DNA of 64,000 bases from Opitutus sp. (GCA_009695065.1 SIBR01000002.1:1-64000), one strand, 5' to 3'. Positions 9,095 through 18,489 are shown, counted from the first letter of the stretch. Numbers and translations are program-made. The notes: generated by a model from the sequence alone, not told the origin.

Positions 9095-10420
9095 TCAACT
9101 GCGATAGTCGGCGTTTTCGCTGACGTATTCGTGCGTGAGATCGCCGCCGATGACGGTCGCGGAGGCGGCCCCGTTACCCACTTCGATTTCCAGCTCCACG
9201 CAACGTTCGTGCGGCGGGAAATCGATGGGCGCCGCGAAAACTCCGTCGGTGGGCGGAGCGCTCGCGTACAATTCGGCCTGGCGCAGATGGACGACGAGGG
9301 CAGCTTCCTTTTCCGGGTTCAGCTGAAACACGCCGTTCGCGAAGATTTCCACTCCGCCCATCCGGGCGCGCAGCTTCGACAAATCGGTCCCGGGGGCATG
9401 CGCGCCGACATGTTTGCCGATGGCCTGCACCAGTCGGCCGACGTTGGGATCGTTGCCGGCCACGGCGCACTTGAAGAGCGGGGCGTTGACGACGGCCTTC
9501 CCGAGGGCGCGGGCGAGCGCCGGACTGGCGGCGTTTTTCACCGTCACCCGGATGACATGCCGCACGCCTTCGCCGTTGCGGACGACGTCCTCGGCCAGGT
9601 CGCGGCACAACGCATGCAGTCCGCGTTCGAATGCACCCAGATCTTCGCAGGGCACCTGGCCGGACGAAAGCACGACGACGGTGTCCGAGGTGCTGGTGTC
9701 GCTGTCGACGCTGATCGCGTTGAAGCTCGCATCCACGGTACGGGCCAGCATCGCGCGCAACTGGGCCCGGGAAATGGCAACATCCGTGAGAATGTAGATC
9801 AGCATCGTGGCGAGGTTGGGTTCGATCATCCCCGCGCCCTTCGCCATGCCCACGATGCTGCCGCCGCCGACCGCCATGCGCCGGACCTTCGGGTAAAGAT
9901 CCGTCGTCACGATTCCCTCCGCGGCGGGCAACAGCGACCCGCCGCGGAGCGCCGCCACCGCGCCGGGCAGCGCGGTAATCATCGCATCCACCGGCAGTGT
10001 CCAGCCGATCACTCCGGTCGAGCAGGGGAGTACTTGATTGGCGGTGAGGCCGAGGAGCCGGCCCGTTTCAGCGCACAATTGCTCCGAAGCTTCGACGCCG
10101 CCCGGGGCGCATACATTGGAGATCTTGTTGTTAATGATCACGGCGCCGAGGCTGGCTTCGCCAAGCCGCTTGCGCCCCACGATCACCGGCGCGCCGGGAA
10201 ACGCATTGCGCGTGAACACCGCGGCGAAATCCGCCGTCGGGCGGTCGAGCGCGAGCAGGGTGAGCGTCATCTTGGCCGGCTTGGGTGCCTCCCGCGGCAT
10301 GAATTCGAATCGCGCGCAGCCCACCCGGAATCCGGCAGGGAGGGCGGCTTGGGTGGCAAGCCAGGCGCGGTGCGCGGCGCGATTTTCGAAGGAAAGGTTG
10401 GTGCTGGGCACGCGAGACAA
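9095..10420 (-). CDS. argJ: Bifunctional ornithine acetyltransferase / N-acetylglutamate synthase
   Basis: A 441-residue Ntn-type enzyme that moves acetyl from N-acetylornithine to glutamate, recycling the acetyl group; many members also make N-acetylglutamate from acetyl-CoA. The self-cleavage site is the conserved ATML tetrad in EPNLATMLIYI, so cleavage is expected between A204 and T205, with T205 the nucleophile. The STGVIGWTLPVD block, the KGAGMI loop and DSDTSTSDTVVVL are also present. It is transcribed against the rest of the arg cluster and converges with argC 38 bases apart. No argA or argE is visible nearby, which fits the cyclic acetyl pathway. Confidence 0.95.
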   Translation of the reverse strand: MSRVPSTNLSFENRAAHRAWLATQAALPAGFRVGCARFEFMPREAPKPAKMTLTLLALDRPTADFAAVFTRNAFPGAPVIVGRKRLGEASLGAVIINNKISNVCAPGGVEASEQLCAETGRLLGLTANQVLPCSTGVIGWTLPVDAMITALPGAVAALRGGSLLPAAEGIVTTDLYPKVRRMAVGGGSIVGMAKGAGMIEPNLATMLIYILTDVAISRAQLRAMLARTVDASFNAISVDSDTSTSDTVVVLSSGQVPCEDLGAFERGLHALCRDLAEDVVRNGEGVRHVIRVTVKNAASPALARALGKAVVNAPLFKCAVAGNDPNVGRLVQAIGKHVGAHAPGTDLSKLRARMGGVEIFANGVFQLNPEKEAALVVHLRQAELYASAPPTDGVFAAPIDFPPHERCVELEIEVGNGAASATVIGGDLTHEYVSENADYRS

Positions 10421-10424
10421 GTGG

Positions 10425-10450
10425 GCACTGCGCGACCCGGAGTGAAGAAG
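10425..10450. repeat. Short dispersed repeat, copy 2 (upstream of argJ)
   Basis: This 26-base stretch matches 7983-8008 at 23 positions. It sits 4 bases from the argJ start, in the opposite orientation relative to its gene when compared with copy 1. Confidence 0.4.
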
Positions 10451-10456
10451 ATTTTC

Positions 10457-10479
10457 GTGGGCCGGGGCTCCCGGCCCAC
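10457..10479. repeat. Perfect 10-bp hairpin in the argJ-argB divergent region
   Basis: GTGGGCCGGG (10457-10466) and CCCGGCCCAC (10470-10479) form a perfect stem around a three-base loop. No T-run flanks it. It lies in the 222-base region between the divergent argJ and argB starts; an operator or a simple intergenic palindrome are both possible. Confidence 0.4.
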
Positions 10480-10642
10480 GCGCGGCTCCGGCTAGCGAGG
10501 CGGGATTGGGGTGCGGCGCTAAAATTTTTTATGGAAATGCGCGCTGCGTGCCTTATTGCATTCTTTTCCTCCAATCACAGTGACTGCCTTCATCCGCCCT
10601 CTCCACCGTCCCGCAGCCGCCGGCTGCGCGTTTTAATCGCCG

Positions 10643-11524
10643 ATGAACGTCGCTGACGTCACCGCCAAGGCCAAGGTCCTCCTCGAGGCTCTGCCCTACA
10701 TCCAGGATTTTCGTGGCTCCACGTTCGTCATAAAATACGGCGGGAGTTTCATGGACGATCCCGACCCCGTGATCCGCACCCGGGTCGCTTACGACATCGC
10801 ATTTCTCGCGGCGTGCGGGATCAACGTCGTCGTCGTGCACGGCGGCGGCAAGGCGATCACGAAGGCGATGGAGTCGTCCGGCTTGAAGGCGGCCTTCGTC
10901 AACGGCCTGCGCGTGACCGATGAGGCGACCATCGCCGTTGTGAAAAAAACCCTCGACGAGGTCGTCAACCGCGAGGTTTGCGCCGCGATCGCGGCCGCCC
11001 AAGGTAAACCGAAGGGCCTGCCCGGCGACACCGTGCTGGTGTGCGAGAAGCTCACGGTCGATGACGACGGCAACGAAATCGACCTCGGCTACGTCGGGGA
11101 CGTGACCGAGGTGAAGGTAAAACTCATCAAAAAGGAGATTGGCGAGGGCTTCATCCCGGTGATTTCACCGGTCGCTGAGGGCTACGACGGCAAACCCTAC
11201 AACGTGAACGCCGACCTGGTGGCCGGCCGGGTGGCAAGTGCACTGCGCGCCCGCCGGCTCGTCTACATGAGCGACGTGCCGGGGTTGCTCGCAAATCCCG
11301 CCGATCCGGAGTCGTTGATCTCGACGTTGGAGACCAGCCAGGTCGACGACTTGAAAAAGCGGGGTGTGATCGACAAGGGCATGCGGCCGAAAGTGCAAAG
11401 CGCGATCCGCGCCCTAGAGGAGGGCGTGCAGCGGGTGCATTTCATCGACGGCCGGCTCGCCCATTCGCTGCTGCTCGAAATTTTCACCGACAGGGGCATC
11501 GGCACGGAGATCGTGCACGGCTGA
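10643..11524 (+). CDS. argB: Acetylglutamate kinase
   Basis: A 293-residue amino-acid kinase that phosphorylates N-acetylglutamate in arginine synthesis, commonly the step inhibited by arginine. [12 protein letters not shown] (about residues 28-39), [40 protein letters not shown] and [14 protein letters not shown] correspond to the ATP and substrate-binding blocks. The N-terminal extension before FVIKYGG is in line with longer, arginine-sensitive forms, but sensitivity is inference. It starts divergently from argJ and is followed by argD 96 bases later. Confidence 0.96.
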   Translation: MNVADVTAKAKVLLEALPYIQDFRGSTFVIKYGGSFMDDPDPVIRTRVAYDIAFLAACGINVVVVHGGGKAITKAMESSGLKAAFVNGLRVTDEATIAVVKKTLDEVVNREVCAAIAAAQGKPKGLPGDTVLVCEKLTVDDDGNEIDLGYVGDVTEVKVKLIKKEIGEGFIPVISPVAEGYDGKPYNVNADLVAGRVASALRARRLVYMSDVPGLLANPADPESLISTLETSQVDDLKKRGVIDKGMRPKVQSAIRALEEGVQRVHFIDGRLAHSLLLEIFTDRGIGTEIVHG

Positions 11525-11620
11525 CGCTGGCCGGGGGCCGGGTGCGGCCCGTCGTTTTTCCGCGCAGGGACGACCACCGTCAAGGGCACAGGAACGAATC
11601 ACGCAGAACAAGAACGACCC

Positions 11621-12838
11621 ATGACGGCACCCTCCATCGTCCGTACCAGCACCGCCGAACTTTACGACGCGCACGTTTTGAAAAATTACGCGCGGGCGCC
11701 GCTGACGCTCGTGCGCGGCCGCGGGGCGCAGGTGTGGGACGATGCGGGCAACTGTTACCTCGATTTTACCTCCGGGATCGCCGTGAGCGCGCTGGGCCAC
11801 TGCCATCCACACTGGGTGGGTGCGGTGCAACGCCAGGCGGCCGAGCTGATTCACGTCAGCAATCTTTTTCGCAATCCGCAACAGGGCGAGCTGGCGCGGC
11901 GGCTCGTGAGTTTTTCCGGCCCCGGCCGGGTGTTCTTTTGCAACAGTGGCGCCGAGGCGAACGAGGCGCTGATCAAGCTGGCCCGGTTACATGGGATGCA
12001 GAAGAGCGGCGGGGAAGGAAAGTGCTTCAAGATCATCAGCGCAAAAAACGCCTTTCACGGCCGTACGTTCGGCGGCATGAGTGCGACGCCGCAGGAAAAA
12101 ATCCAGCACGGATTTCGGCCGCTCGTGCCGGGGTTCGCCTTCGGTGAGCTCAATAATCTGCCGAGTTTTGCCGACCTGGTGGATGACCAGACGGCGGCGA
12201 TTTTTGTCGAGACGATCCAGGGCGAGGGCGGCATCAACGCCTGCACGCCGGAGTTTCTCCTGGGCCTGCGGCGGCTGTGCGACCGGCACAACCTGCTGCT
12301 CCTCCTCGACGAGGTGCAGTGCGGCGTCGGCCGCACGGGACGGTTTTACGCCTTCGAACATGCCGGTGTGGCGCCGGATGCGATCGGCATGGCCAAGGGC
12401 CTCGGTGGGGGATTTCCGATCGGGGCGATGTGGGTGCGCGACCGGTTCGCCGATTTGTTTCACCCCGGCAACCATGGCACGACGTTCGGGGGCACGCCGC
12501 TCGCATGTGCGGCCGCGCTGGCGGTGCTCGATGTGATCGAACGGGAAAACCTGATGGAAAAAGTGCGCGTGCAAAGCGCCCCGTGGCAGGCGGCGCTCCG
12601 CCAGCTCGCCGCGGATTTTCCGCGCCAGGTCCTGGGCGTGCGCGGTCTGGGCTACCTCGTCGGCGTGCAGCTGGCCGCGGACCCGGGCCCGTATCTCGCG
12701 GCGTTGCGGGAGCGCGGACTGCTGGCGCCAAGCGCGGGCGGCAACGTGGTGCGCCTGCTGCCGCCGCTCAATGCGACACCGGAAGAACTCAACCGGTCCG
12801 TGCATATCTTCCGCGAGGCGCTGATGGCGAAGGGTTGA
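11621..12838 (+). CDS. argD: Acetylornithine aminotransferase
   Basis: A 405-residue class III PLP-dependent aminotransferase. It converts N-acetylglutamate semialdehyde to N-acetylornithine with glutamate as donor. The FFCNSGAEANEALIKLAR block, FHGRTFGGMSAT, LLLDEVQCGVGRTG and the PLP lysine K259 in MAKGLGGGFPIGAM are all present, as is the THGTTFGGTPLACAAALAVL-type segment (here NHGTTFGGTPLACAAAL). It lies between argB and argF on the same strand, so co-transcription is likely. The related succinyl-diaminopimelate aminotransferase activity is possible and common in this family. Confidence 0.94.
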   Translation: MTAPSIVRTSTAELYDAHVLKNYARAPLTLVRGRGAQVWDDAGNCYLDFTSGIAVSALGHCHPHWVGAVQRQAAELIHVSNLFRNPQQGELARRLVSFSGPGRVFFCNSGAEANEALIKLARLHGMQKSGGEGKCFKIISAKNAFHGRTFGGMSATPQEKIQHGFRPLVPGFAFGELNNLPSFADLVDDQTAAIFVETIQGEGGINACTPEFLLGLRRLCDRHNLLLLLDEVQCGVGRTGRFYAFEHAGVAPDAIGMAKGLGGGFPIGAMWVRDRFADLFHPGNHGTTFGGTPLACAAALAVLDVIERENLMEKVRVQSAPWQAALRQLAADFPRQVLGVRGLGYLVGVQLAADPGPYLAALRERGLLAPSAGGNVVRLLPPLNATPEELNRSVHIFREALMAKG

Positions 12839-12895
12839 ACGGGAGCATTTTTCACTCGTGAGCGCCGGCCCGGGCGCTTACATCCGTCCGTTTCG

Positions 12896-13834
12896 ATGAA
12901 GCATTTTCTCAAGGAGACCGACTTCAAGCCATCCGAGTTGCCGGCGTTGTTCGCGCTGGCCCGCACCTTGAAGCAGACCCGGGGCCGGAAGTCGCCCGTG
13001 CCGCTCGCGGGGCAAACCTGGGCCATGATCTTTTCAAAGTCGTCGACGCGGACGCGCGTATCCTTCGAGGTGGGCATTCACGAACTAGGCGGAAACCCGC
13101 TGTTCCTGAATAAGAATGACCTCCAGCTCGGCCGGAGCGAGACGGTGGAAGACACCGCCCGGGTGCTTTCCCGTTTTGTGCACGGCCTGATCGTGCGCGC
13201 GTTCGACCACGCGGAGGTGGAGCGGCTGGCGGCGGCGGGCACGGTGCCGGTGATCAACGCCCTCACGGATTTTCTGCATCCCTGCCAGATCTATACCGAC
13301 GCCTTTACCATGGCGGAGCGCTGGGCGCAGGGCGACGATCTGGTCGGGGCGCTGCGCGGGCGGAAGATCGCGTTTCTCGGCGACACGGCGTGCAACATGG
13401 CGAATTCGTGGATCCTCGGCGCCAATCTTTTTGGCATGAAGATTTCGCTCGCCGGACCGAAGGGCTTCGAGCCCTCGGCGGAATTCAACGCGCAACTCGC
13501 GAAAGAAGGTTTCACGGGTGGCTATCAATTTACGACGGATCCCGCGGAAGCGGTGCGCGGCGCGGATGTCGTCTACACCGACGTCTGGGTGAGCATGGGC
13601 AGGGAGGAGGAAACCAAGGAACGCATCCGCGTGATGTCGCCCTATGCCGTGACGGGAAAGCTCTTCGCGGCGGCCAAGCCCGACGCGTTGTTCATGCATT
13701 GCCTGCCGGCCCACGCCGGAGAGGAAGTGATGCCGGAAGTTCTGGCCAATCCCCGCTCGATTATTTTCGACCAGGCGGAAAACCGACTGCACATGCAGAA
13801 GGCGATTCTGGCTCAGTTGGTGGCGGTGAAGTGA
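12896..13834 (+). CDS. argF: Ornithine carbamoyltransferase
   Basis: A 312-residue enzyme joining ornithine and carbamoyl phosphate to give citrulline. The carbamoyl-phosphate motif STRTR is at residues 50-54, HPCQ is near residue 127, and the ornithine-side HCLPAHAGEEV is near residue 268; the SMG loop appears in WVSMGREEE. The length is typical. Its carbamoyl phosphate would come from the synthase whose large subunit is encoded at 23647-26886. It follows argD by 57 bases on the same strand. Confidence 0.95.
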   Translation: MKHFLKETDFKPSELPALFALARTLKQTRGRKSPVPLAGQTWAMIFSKSSTRTRVSFEVGIHELGGNPLFLNKNDLQLGRSETVEDTARVLSRFVHGLIVRAFDHAEVERLAAAGTVPVINALTDFLHPCQIYTDAFTMAERWAQGDDLVGALRGRKIAFLGDTACNMANSWILGANLFGMKISLAGPKGFEPSAEFNAQLAKEGFTGGYQFTTDPAEAVRGADVVYTDVWVSMGREEETKERIRVMSPYAVTGKLFAAAKPDALFMHCLPAHAGEEVMPEVLANPRSIIFDQAENRLHMQKAILAQLVAVK

Positions 13835-13916
13835 GCGGTACGCCTGCGGACATCGCACCCGACGGCCATTTCGCCGATCTTCCGACAAGAGCCCCGTGGG
13901 CACCCGGGGTGCAGCC

Positions 13917-14399
13917 TTATTCCTCGAGGATGTAACAGAAGCGTCCGCTGACCTTTTGGAAACGGCCGGTGGTCAGATCGCCGTCATCGATTTTGGCATC
14001 GATCGCCGTCATTTGGGCATCCGATGCGGTGACATTGGCCGCCGAGATCACGGCAGCGCCGCCGTAGTTGTTGCGATCCCAGTTCCAGCGGCCTCCAACC
14101 GAATTTTTCGCGGTCGTCCACGCGGCGTCCTTTAATTCCCCCGACATGCCGGTGGGCACGACCCCGGTTCCGGCGTTGGGCGGCCAGCCGCCATTTTTCA
14201 TCGCATAGGTTTCGAATGCCTGGGCGAAGGTGCGAAGATCGGAGATAAAGCGGGTGCTCTGGGCGTTTTCGCGGACGCGCTGAAAGGCGGGAATCGCCAG
14301 GGCCGCGAGGAGACCGATGATCACCACGACGATCATGATCTCGACGAGGGTGAACCCGGCGCGGTTTGACTGCCGTTCGCGGTGGAGTGGGGTGTGCAT
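13917..14399 (-). CDS. Type II secretion / type IV pilus pseudopilin
   Basis: A 160-residue prepilin-like protein. The prepilin peptidase site and hydrophobic helix are classic: basic leader, then AGFTLVEIMIVVVIIGLLAALAIPAF, with cleavage expected after the glycine and E at mature position 5. A short globular domain follows, rich in W, G and N (FETYAMKNGGWPPNAG). Such proteins form secretion pseudopili or pili in the inner membrane. It lies alone between argF and argG on the opposite strand, away from the gspD-gspE-gspF cluster at 56.6-61.8 kb, a scattered arrangement often seen in Verrucomicrobiota. Confidence 0.88.
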   Translation of the reverse strand: MHTPLHRERQSNRAGFTLVEIMIVVVIIGLLAALAIPAFQRVRENAQSTRFISDLRTFAQAFETYAMKNGGWPPNAGTGVVPTGMSGELKDAAWTTAKNSVGGRWNWDRNNYGGAAVISAANVTASDAQMTAIDAKIDDGDLTTGRFQKVSGRFCYILEE

Positions 14400-14647
14400 G
14401 AAAGAACGTAAGCCGGGGAGGAAAACGAGATGATGGTCCGATCTGACGCAGACCCAGTCTGCACCCCGGGTTCAGCTGGCTCAACGCCGCAGGCGTAAAC
14501 GCGGCGTCAATTTCCCTGCGTGGGATTCGCCCCGACGGCTACGTGTTTCCGCGCTTGTGTCCGAAAGGCCGGCGGCGCGCGACCTGGTGAAAGATGCGCG
14601 CTTTTATTTTGCGCGCCACGGCGCGAGTTCTCCACACTCGGTTCTCC

Positions 14648-15874
14648 ATGAAAATCGTCCTCGCTTACTCGGGCGGCCTCGACACGTCCGTCATCGTCAA
14701 GTGGCTCCGCGAAACCTACGACGCGGAAATCGTCACCTTTGCCGCCGACATCGGCCAGGAGGAGGAACTGCGGGGGCTGCCCCAGAAGGCGCGCAAGACC
14801 GGTGCGGCGAAGCACTACACGCTCGATCTGGTTGAGGAATTTGCCCGGGACTTCATCTACCCGATGATTCGCGCGAACGCGATTTACGAGGGCCAGTATT
14901 ACCTGGGCACGTCGATCGCCCGCCCCCTGATCGCCAAGGCCCAGATCGACATCGCGAAGAAGGAGAAGGCCGACACCGTGGCGCACGGTGCGACCGGCAA
15001 GGGCAACGACCAGTGCCGCTTCGAGCTGACCTACATGGCGCTCGCCCCGCGGCTCACGATTCTCGCGCCGTGGAAGATCGATACCTTTCGCAACGAATTT
15101 CCCGGCCGCGCCGAGATGATCGACTACTGTGCCAGGCACAAGATTCCGGTCGAGGCGTCGCTCAAGAAGCCCTATTCGATGGATCGCAACCTCCTCCACA
15201 TTTCCTACGAGGCGGGGATTCTCGAGGATCCGTGGTTCGATCCCACGACGAAGGCGAACAAGGGGATGTTCAAACTCTCGGTTTCGCCCGAGGACGCGCC
15301 CAACAAGGCGGAATACGTCGAACTCGATTTCGTGCAGGGCAACTGCGTCGCGGTCAACGGGCGGAAGCTCAGCCCGGCCGGCGTCTTGAAGGCGTTGAAC
15401 AAGCTCGGCGGCAAGCACGGCATCGGCCGCGTCGACCTCGTCGAGAATCGCTTCGTCGGCATGAAGAGCCGCGGCGTATATGAAACGCCGGGCGGCACGA
15501 TCCTGATGCAGGCGCACCGGCAGGTGGAATCCCTCACGATGGACCGCGAGGTCATGCATCTGCGGGACTCGCTCATTCCGAAGTATGCCGAACTGGTCTA
15601 CTACGGGTTCTGGTTCGCCCCGGAACGCGAGGCGCTGCAGGCCTTGGTCGACGAAAGCCAGCGCTACGTCACCGGCACCGTCCGCCTCAAGCTCTACAAA
15701 GGCAATATCATCACCTGCGGACGGAAATCGAAATATTCGCTCTACGACATGAACATCGCGTCGATGGAGGGCGTGAAGAGCTGGTACAACCAGAGCGACG
15801 CGACGGGCTTCATCCGGCTGAACGGTCTGCGGCTCCGCGCGCGCAACATCTCGCAGGGCGGCCCGAAAGTCTGA
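14648..15874 (+). CDS. argG: Argininosuccinate synthase
   Basis: A 408-residue enzyme that condenses citrulline and aspartate using ATP. The PP-loop is [19 protein letters not shown] at the very N-terminus. [34 protein letters not shown] and [22 protein letters not shown] are the citrulline and aspartate-binding blocks. I start it at 14648, because the extension back to 14594 would put 18 unrelated residues before the ATP loop. It is separated from argF by the convergent pseudopilin gene. No argH is seen in the window. Confidence 0.96.
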   Translation: MKIVLAYSGGLDTSVIVKWLRETYDAEIVTFAADIGQEEELRGLPQKARKTGAAKHYTLDLVEEFARDFIYPMIRANAIYEGQYYLGTSIARPLIAKAQIDIAKKEKADTVAHGATGKGNDQCRFELTYMALAPRLTILAPWKIDTFRNEFPGRAEMIDYCARHKIPVEASLKKPYSMDRNLLHISYEAGILEDPWFDPTTKANKGMFKLSVSPEDAPNKAEYVELDFVQGNCVAVNGRKLSPAGVLKALNKLGGKHGIGRVDLVENRFVGMKSRGVYETPGGTILMQAHRQVESLTMDREVMHLRDSLIPKYAELVYYGFWFAPEREALQALVDESQRYVTGTVRLKLYKGNIITCGRKSKYSLYDMNIASMEGVKSWYNQSDATGFIRLNGLRLRARNISQGGPKV

Positions 15875-15883
15875 TAGCCTGCC

Positions 15884-15917
15884 GGCGGCGGAAAATCCGC
15901 AGTGGTTTTTCGCCGCC
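15884..15917. terminator. Bidirectional terminator between argG and mlaD
   Basis: The arms GGCGGCGGAAAA (15884-15895) and TTTTTCGCCGCC (15906-15917) pair with one mismatch around a ten-base loop. The A/T ends of the stem give a T-rich tail in either direction, which suits two convergent genes. Confidence 0.65.
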
Positions 15918-15923
15918 CTTTGC

Positions 15924-16916
15924 TCAGAACAGCCCGTTGGCGACAACGCCGACCGCGGTGATAGGCCCGGAGTCTCCGAGACCGTCGAGGGCGCGGTCCG
16001 CCTTCTTCATGATGGCCTGTGCGTCGCGCAGGGTGCTGTCGTCGTTGATGAGCTTGCCGAGGGTGCCTTCGCCCCGCGCGATCTTGTCGGGCATCTCGCG
16101 GATGTTTTTCACCGAAGCCGTGATGTCGTTGCCCGTGGCGTCGTCGTACACGAGCGCGCCGAGCGTACCCTTGCCCGCCTTGACCTGATCGACAATGGTC
16201 TGGGCGTTGGCGACGAAGCTTTTGGCTTCGGTGGCGGTGCCCTTGATCTCGTTGATCGTCGCGACCAGTTCGTCGTGCAGCTTGGAGTCGTTGAGCAGCT
16301 TCCCGAGAGCACCTTCGCCCTTGTTGAGCTTGTCTGAGACGTCCTTGAAGTTCGCGATGCTGGCCGTGACGTTGTCCTGGTTGTCGGAGACGAGCTGGTT
16401 GATGTTTTTCATCAGGCCCGGCTGTTTCCCGTCGCCGTTCAAGGCCGTATCGATGCTGCCGAGCGCGGTTTCCAGCTTCTTGCCCAGGTTGCCGAGATCG
16501 GACATGATGGTGTTGATGTCGGGCGTGACATTGGTGCGGATTTCAGCGCCTTCCCGGAGCGTGGCGGCCGCCGTGGTGCCGAGATCGATGCTGATGTAAT
16601 TGGTGCCGATGAGCCCGGCCATGACGATGGACGCGGTCGCGTCCGCCTTGATGGCGACCTGGGGATCGATGTGGAGCACCGCCTCCGCGCGGCGGCCGGC
16701 GAGGCGGGTTTTTTCGACCGAACCGATTTTCACGCCGGCCATGCGCACTTCGTCGCTCTCCCGGAGCTCTTTGAGGCTCTCGAAGCCGGCAATCAGGCTG
16801 TAGCCTTTGTCGTGGAAGACTTTTCCGTCGCTGAGGGTTTGGAAGGTGACCCACACGAGGGCGAGTCCGAGCAGGAAGAAGAGCCCGACGCGGGCGGTTT
16901 GTTGCATGTCTTTCAT
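15924..16916 (-). CDS. mlaD: MlaD family MCE-domain protein of a lipid ABC transporter
   Basis: A 330-residue periplasmic protein anchored by one N-terminal helix (ARVGLFFLLGLALVWVTF, residues 8-25). The MCE domain follows: GFESLKELRESDEVRMAGVKIGSVEKTRL (about 44-72) and the later ASIVMAGLIGTNYISIDLG. MCE proteins form the substrate ring of Mla-type phospholipid transporters. The C-terminal part carries three copies of a GxGxLGxLxxD motif (residues about 199-210, 247-258 and 281-292: KGEGALGKLLND, AGKGTLGALVYD, RGEGTLGKLIND), a feature common in longer MCE proteins. It begins 3 bases after mlaF and is the last gene of the operon. Its partner mlaE is broken. Confidence 0.88.
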   Translation of the reverse strand: MKDMQQTARVGLFFLLGLALVWVTFQTLSDGKVFHDKGYSLIAGFESLKELRESDEVRMAGVKIGSVEKTRLAGRRAEAVLHIDPQVAIKADATASIVMAGLIGTNYISIDLGTTAAATLREGAEIRTNVTPDINTIMSDLGNLGKKLETALGSIDTALNGDGKQPGLMKNINQLVSDNQDNVTASIANFKDVSDKLNKGEGALGKLLNDSKLHDELVATINEIKGTATEAKSFVANAQTIVDQVKAGKGTLGALVYDDATGNDITASVKNIREMPDKIARGEGTLGKLINDDSTLRDAQAIMKKADRALDGLGDSGPITAVGVVANGLF

Positions 16917-16919
16917 GGT

Positions 16920-17732
16920 TTATGTCTCCAAGTGTCTAAAACGGGGGTCCTTTAAATTGATTTTTGGGCTGAGGAAGTCGGCCACCCGCGGATCCTTCGG
17001 CGCCTGAAGCTCCGAGGGCGGCCCGAGGCTGACCAGCCCGCCACCCATCAGAATGCCGACGCGATCGGCGATCCCGAGCGCGAGTTCGCGGTCGTGGGAG
17101 ACGACGGTCGTCGTGACGTGATACTCCTCCTTCAGCGTGGCGATGATTTCGCTGATGGTGGCGGACATGATGGGGTCGAGCTCGCTGGTGGGCTCGTCAT
17201 AGAGCATGAGCTGCGGTTCCATCACGAGGGCGCGGGCGATGGCGACGCGTTTCTTCATGCCGCCGGAAAGCTCCGACGGAAATTTCTGTGCTGTGCCCTC
17301 GAGCGAGAGGATTTGCAGGGCGTGCATGACCTTTTCGCGGATGCCGGCCTCGTTGGCGACCCGGTGCTCGCGCGGGTAGAGGGCGAGGTTGTCGTAGACG
17401 GAAAGCGAGTTGAGGAGGGCGCCAGCCTGGAACACGAGGGCGATGCGCACATGCTCGCGTGTGTCCGCGGCGGCGGCGTCCCGACCGTCAATCGTGACCC
17501 GGCCGGAGGTGGGCCGTTCGAGGCCGACGATGTGCTTCAAGAGCACGCTCTTGCCCAATCCGCTCGGCCCCATCAGCACGAAGATTTCGCCGGGTTCGAC
17601 GGTGAACGTGACCTCCCGGAGCACCACGAGCGCGCCGAAATTCTTGCTGAGTTTCTCGATCGATACGCCGACCGCCGGGCTTTCGACCTGGGTGAACGGA
17701 TTGCGGGTGGGGCTGCAGGAAGAGGGGACCAT
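16920..17732 (-). CDS. mlaF: MlaF-like ABC transporter ATP-binding protein
   Basis: A 270-residue ATPase for a lipid transporter of the Mla type. Walker A is GPSGLGKS (55-62), the Q-loop is LVFQAGALLNSL, the signature is ELSGGMKKRVAIARAL (154-169), Walker B is LMLYDEP and the H-switch is VVSHDREL. One residue stands out: after Walker B the family consensus is DEPTSGLDP, but here it reads DEPTSELDP with E184 in place of a nearly invariant glycine (codon at 17181-17183). The ATG at 17732 lies 2 bases after the mlaE stop. Since mlaE is disrupted, this subunit may no longer work as part of a transporter. Confidence 0.88.
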   Translation of the reverse strand: MVPSSCSPTRNPFTQVESPAVGVSIEKLSKNFGALVVLREVTFTVEPGEIFVLMGPSGLGKSVLLKHIVGLERPTSGRVTIDGRDAAAADTREHVRIALVFQAGALLNSLSVYDNLALYPREHRVANEAGIREKVMHALQILSLEGTAQKFPSELSGGMKKRVAIARALVMEPQLMLYDEPTSELDPIMSATISEIIATLKEEYHVTTTVVSHDRELALGIADRVGILMGGGLVSLGPPSELQAPKDPRVADFLSPKINLKDPRFRHLET

Positions 17733-17734
17733 GG

Positions 17735-18488
17735 TCACATCAGGACTTGGGTGAGGAAATAATCGATCACGAGGATCAGAATGAGGGAGACGACGACGGC
17801 GCGCGTGACGGAGGCGCCGATCTCGCGCGGGCCACCGCGGGTGTTGAGGCCGATGTTGCAGCAGACGAGCACGACGACAAAGCCGAAGACCTCCGCCTTG
17901 AGCAGGCCGTTCATCACGTCCTTGAAATGCGTGTATTGGCGCAGCACCGAAAAATAGGCCTCCGGCTCGATGCTGATCATCCGGGTGTACTTCGAAACCA
18001 GCGCCCCGCCGAACCAGCCGACGAGGTCGCCCGATGATGGCGAGCACCGGCGCCATCACGAGGGCCGCCGCCAGCCGCGGCAGCACGAGCATGCGCGCCG
18101 GCGGAATATTCATGGTCTCCAGCGCGTCGATTTCCTGGTAGACCTTCATGGACGCCAGCTCGGCGGCGATGGCCGAGCCGACGCGGCCGGCGAGCAGAAT
18201 CGCCACCATCACCGGGCCAAGTTCCCGCGCCATCGAGAGGCCGACGAGCGAGCCGATGAATTGCTGGGTGCCGAAATTCTGCATCGAGTAACCGGCCTGC
18301 AACGCCAGCACACTGCCGATGAAGAAGCTGCGAATGGCCACGATGGGCAGCGTCGTGTAGCCGATCAGGTAGCATTGCTCGACGAACCGGTGGAACTGCC
18401 GCGGCAGCGTCCCCGCATAGGAAAGCGAGCGCACGAGCAGCAGCTAGGTGCTGCCGAAGCCTTCGAGAATGCGGAGAAGTGGTTTCAT
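17735..18488 (-). pseudogene. mlaE: MlaE family permease, in-frame amber codon plus frameshift
   Basis: The permease of the Mla-type operon. The ATG at 18488 lies one base after the upstream stop and reads MKPLLRILEGFGST, then TAG at codon 15 (18446-18444), then LLLVRSLSYAGTLPRQFHRF and the membrane core (SFFIGSVLALQAGY, QFIGSLVGLSMARELGPVMVAILLAGRVGSAIAAELASMKV, EIDALETM). After VLAIIG the frame shifts because of one extra base in a GGG run (plus-strand 18030-18032). Removing it restores GDLVGWFGGALVSKYTRM and the C-terminal half to the stop at 17735. A tryptophan at the amber position would suit the family. A GTG at 18434 could restart translation, but the frameshift would still remove the last third. 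Confidence 0.85.
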
Positions 18489-18489
18489 G

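Noticed and set aside
14594..14647. Earlier start for argG at 14594
   Set aside because: It would add 18 residues ahead of the strictly N-terminal PP-loop found in this family.
14507..15946. A 479-codon frame antisense to argG
   Set aside because: It is a shadow of argG codon bias with no family motif.
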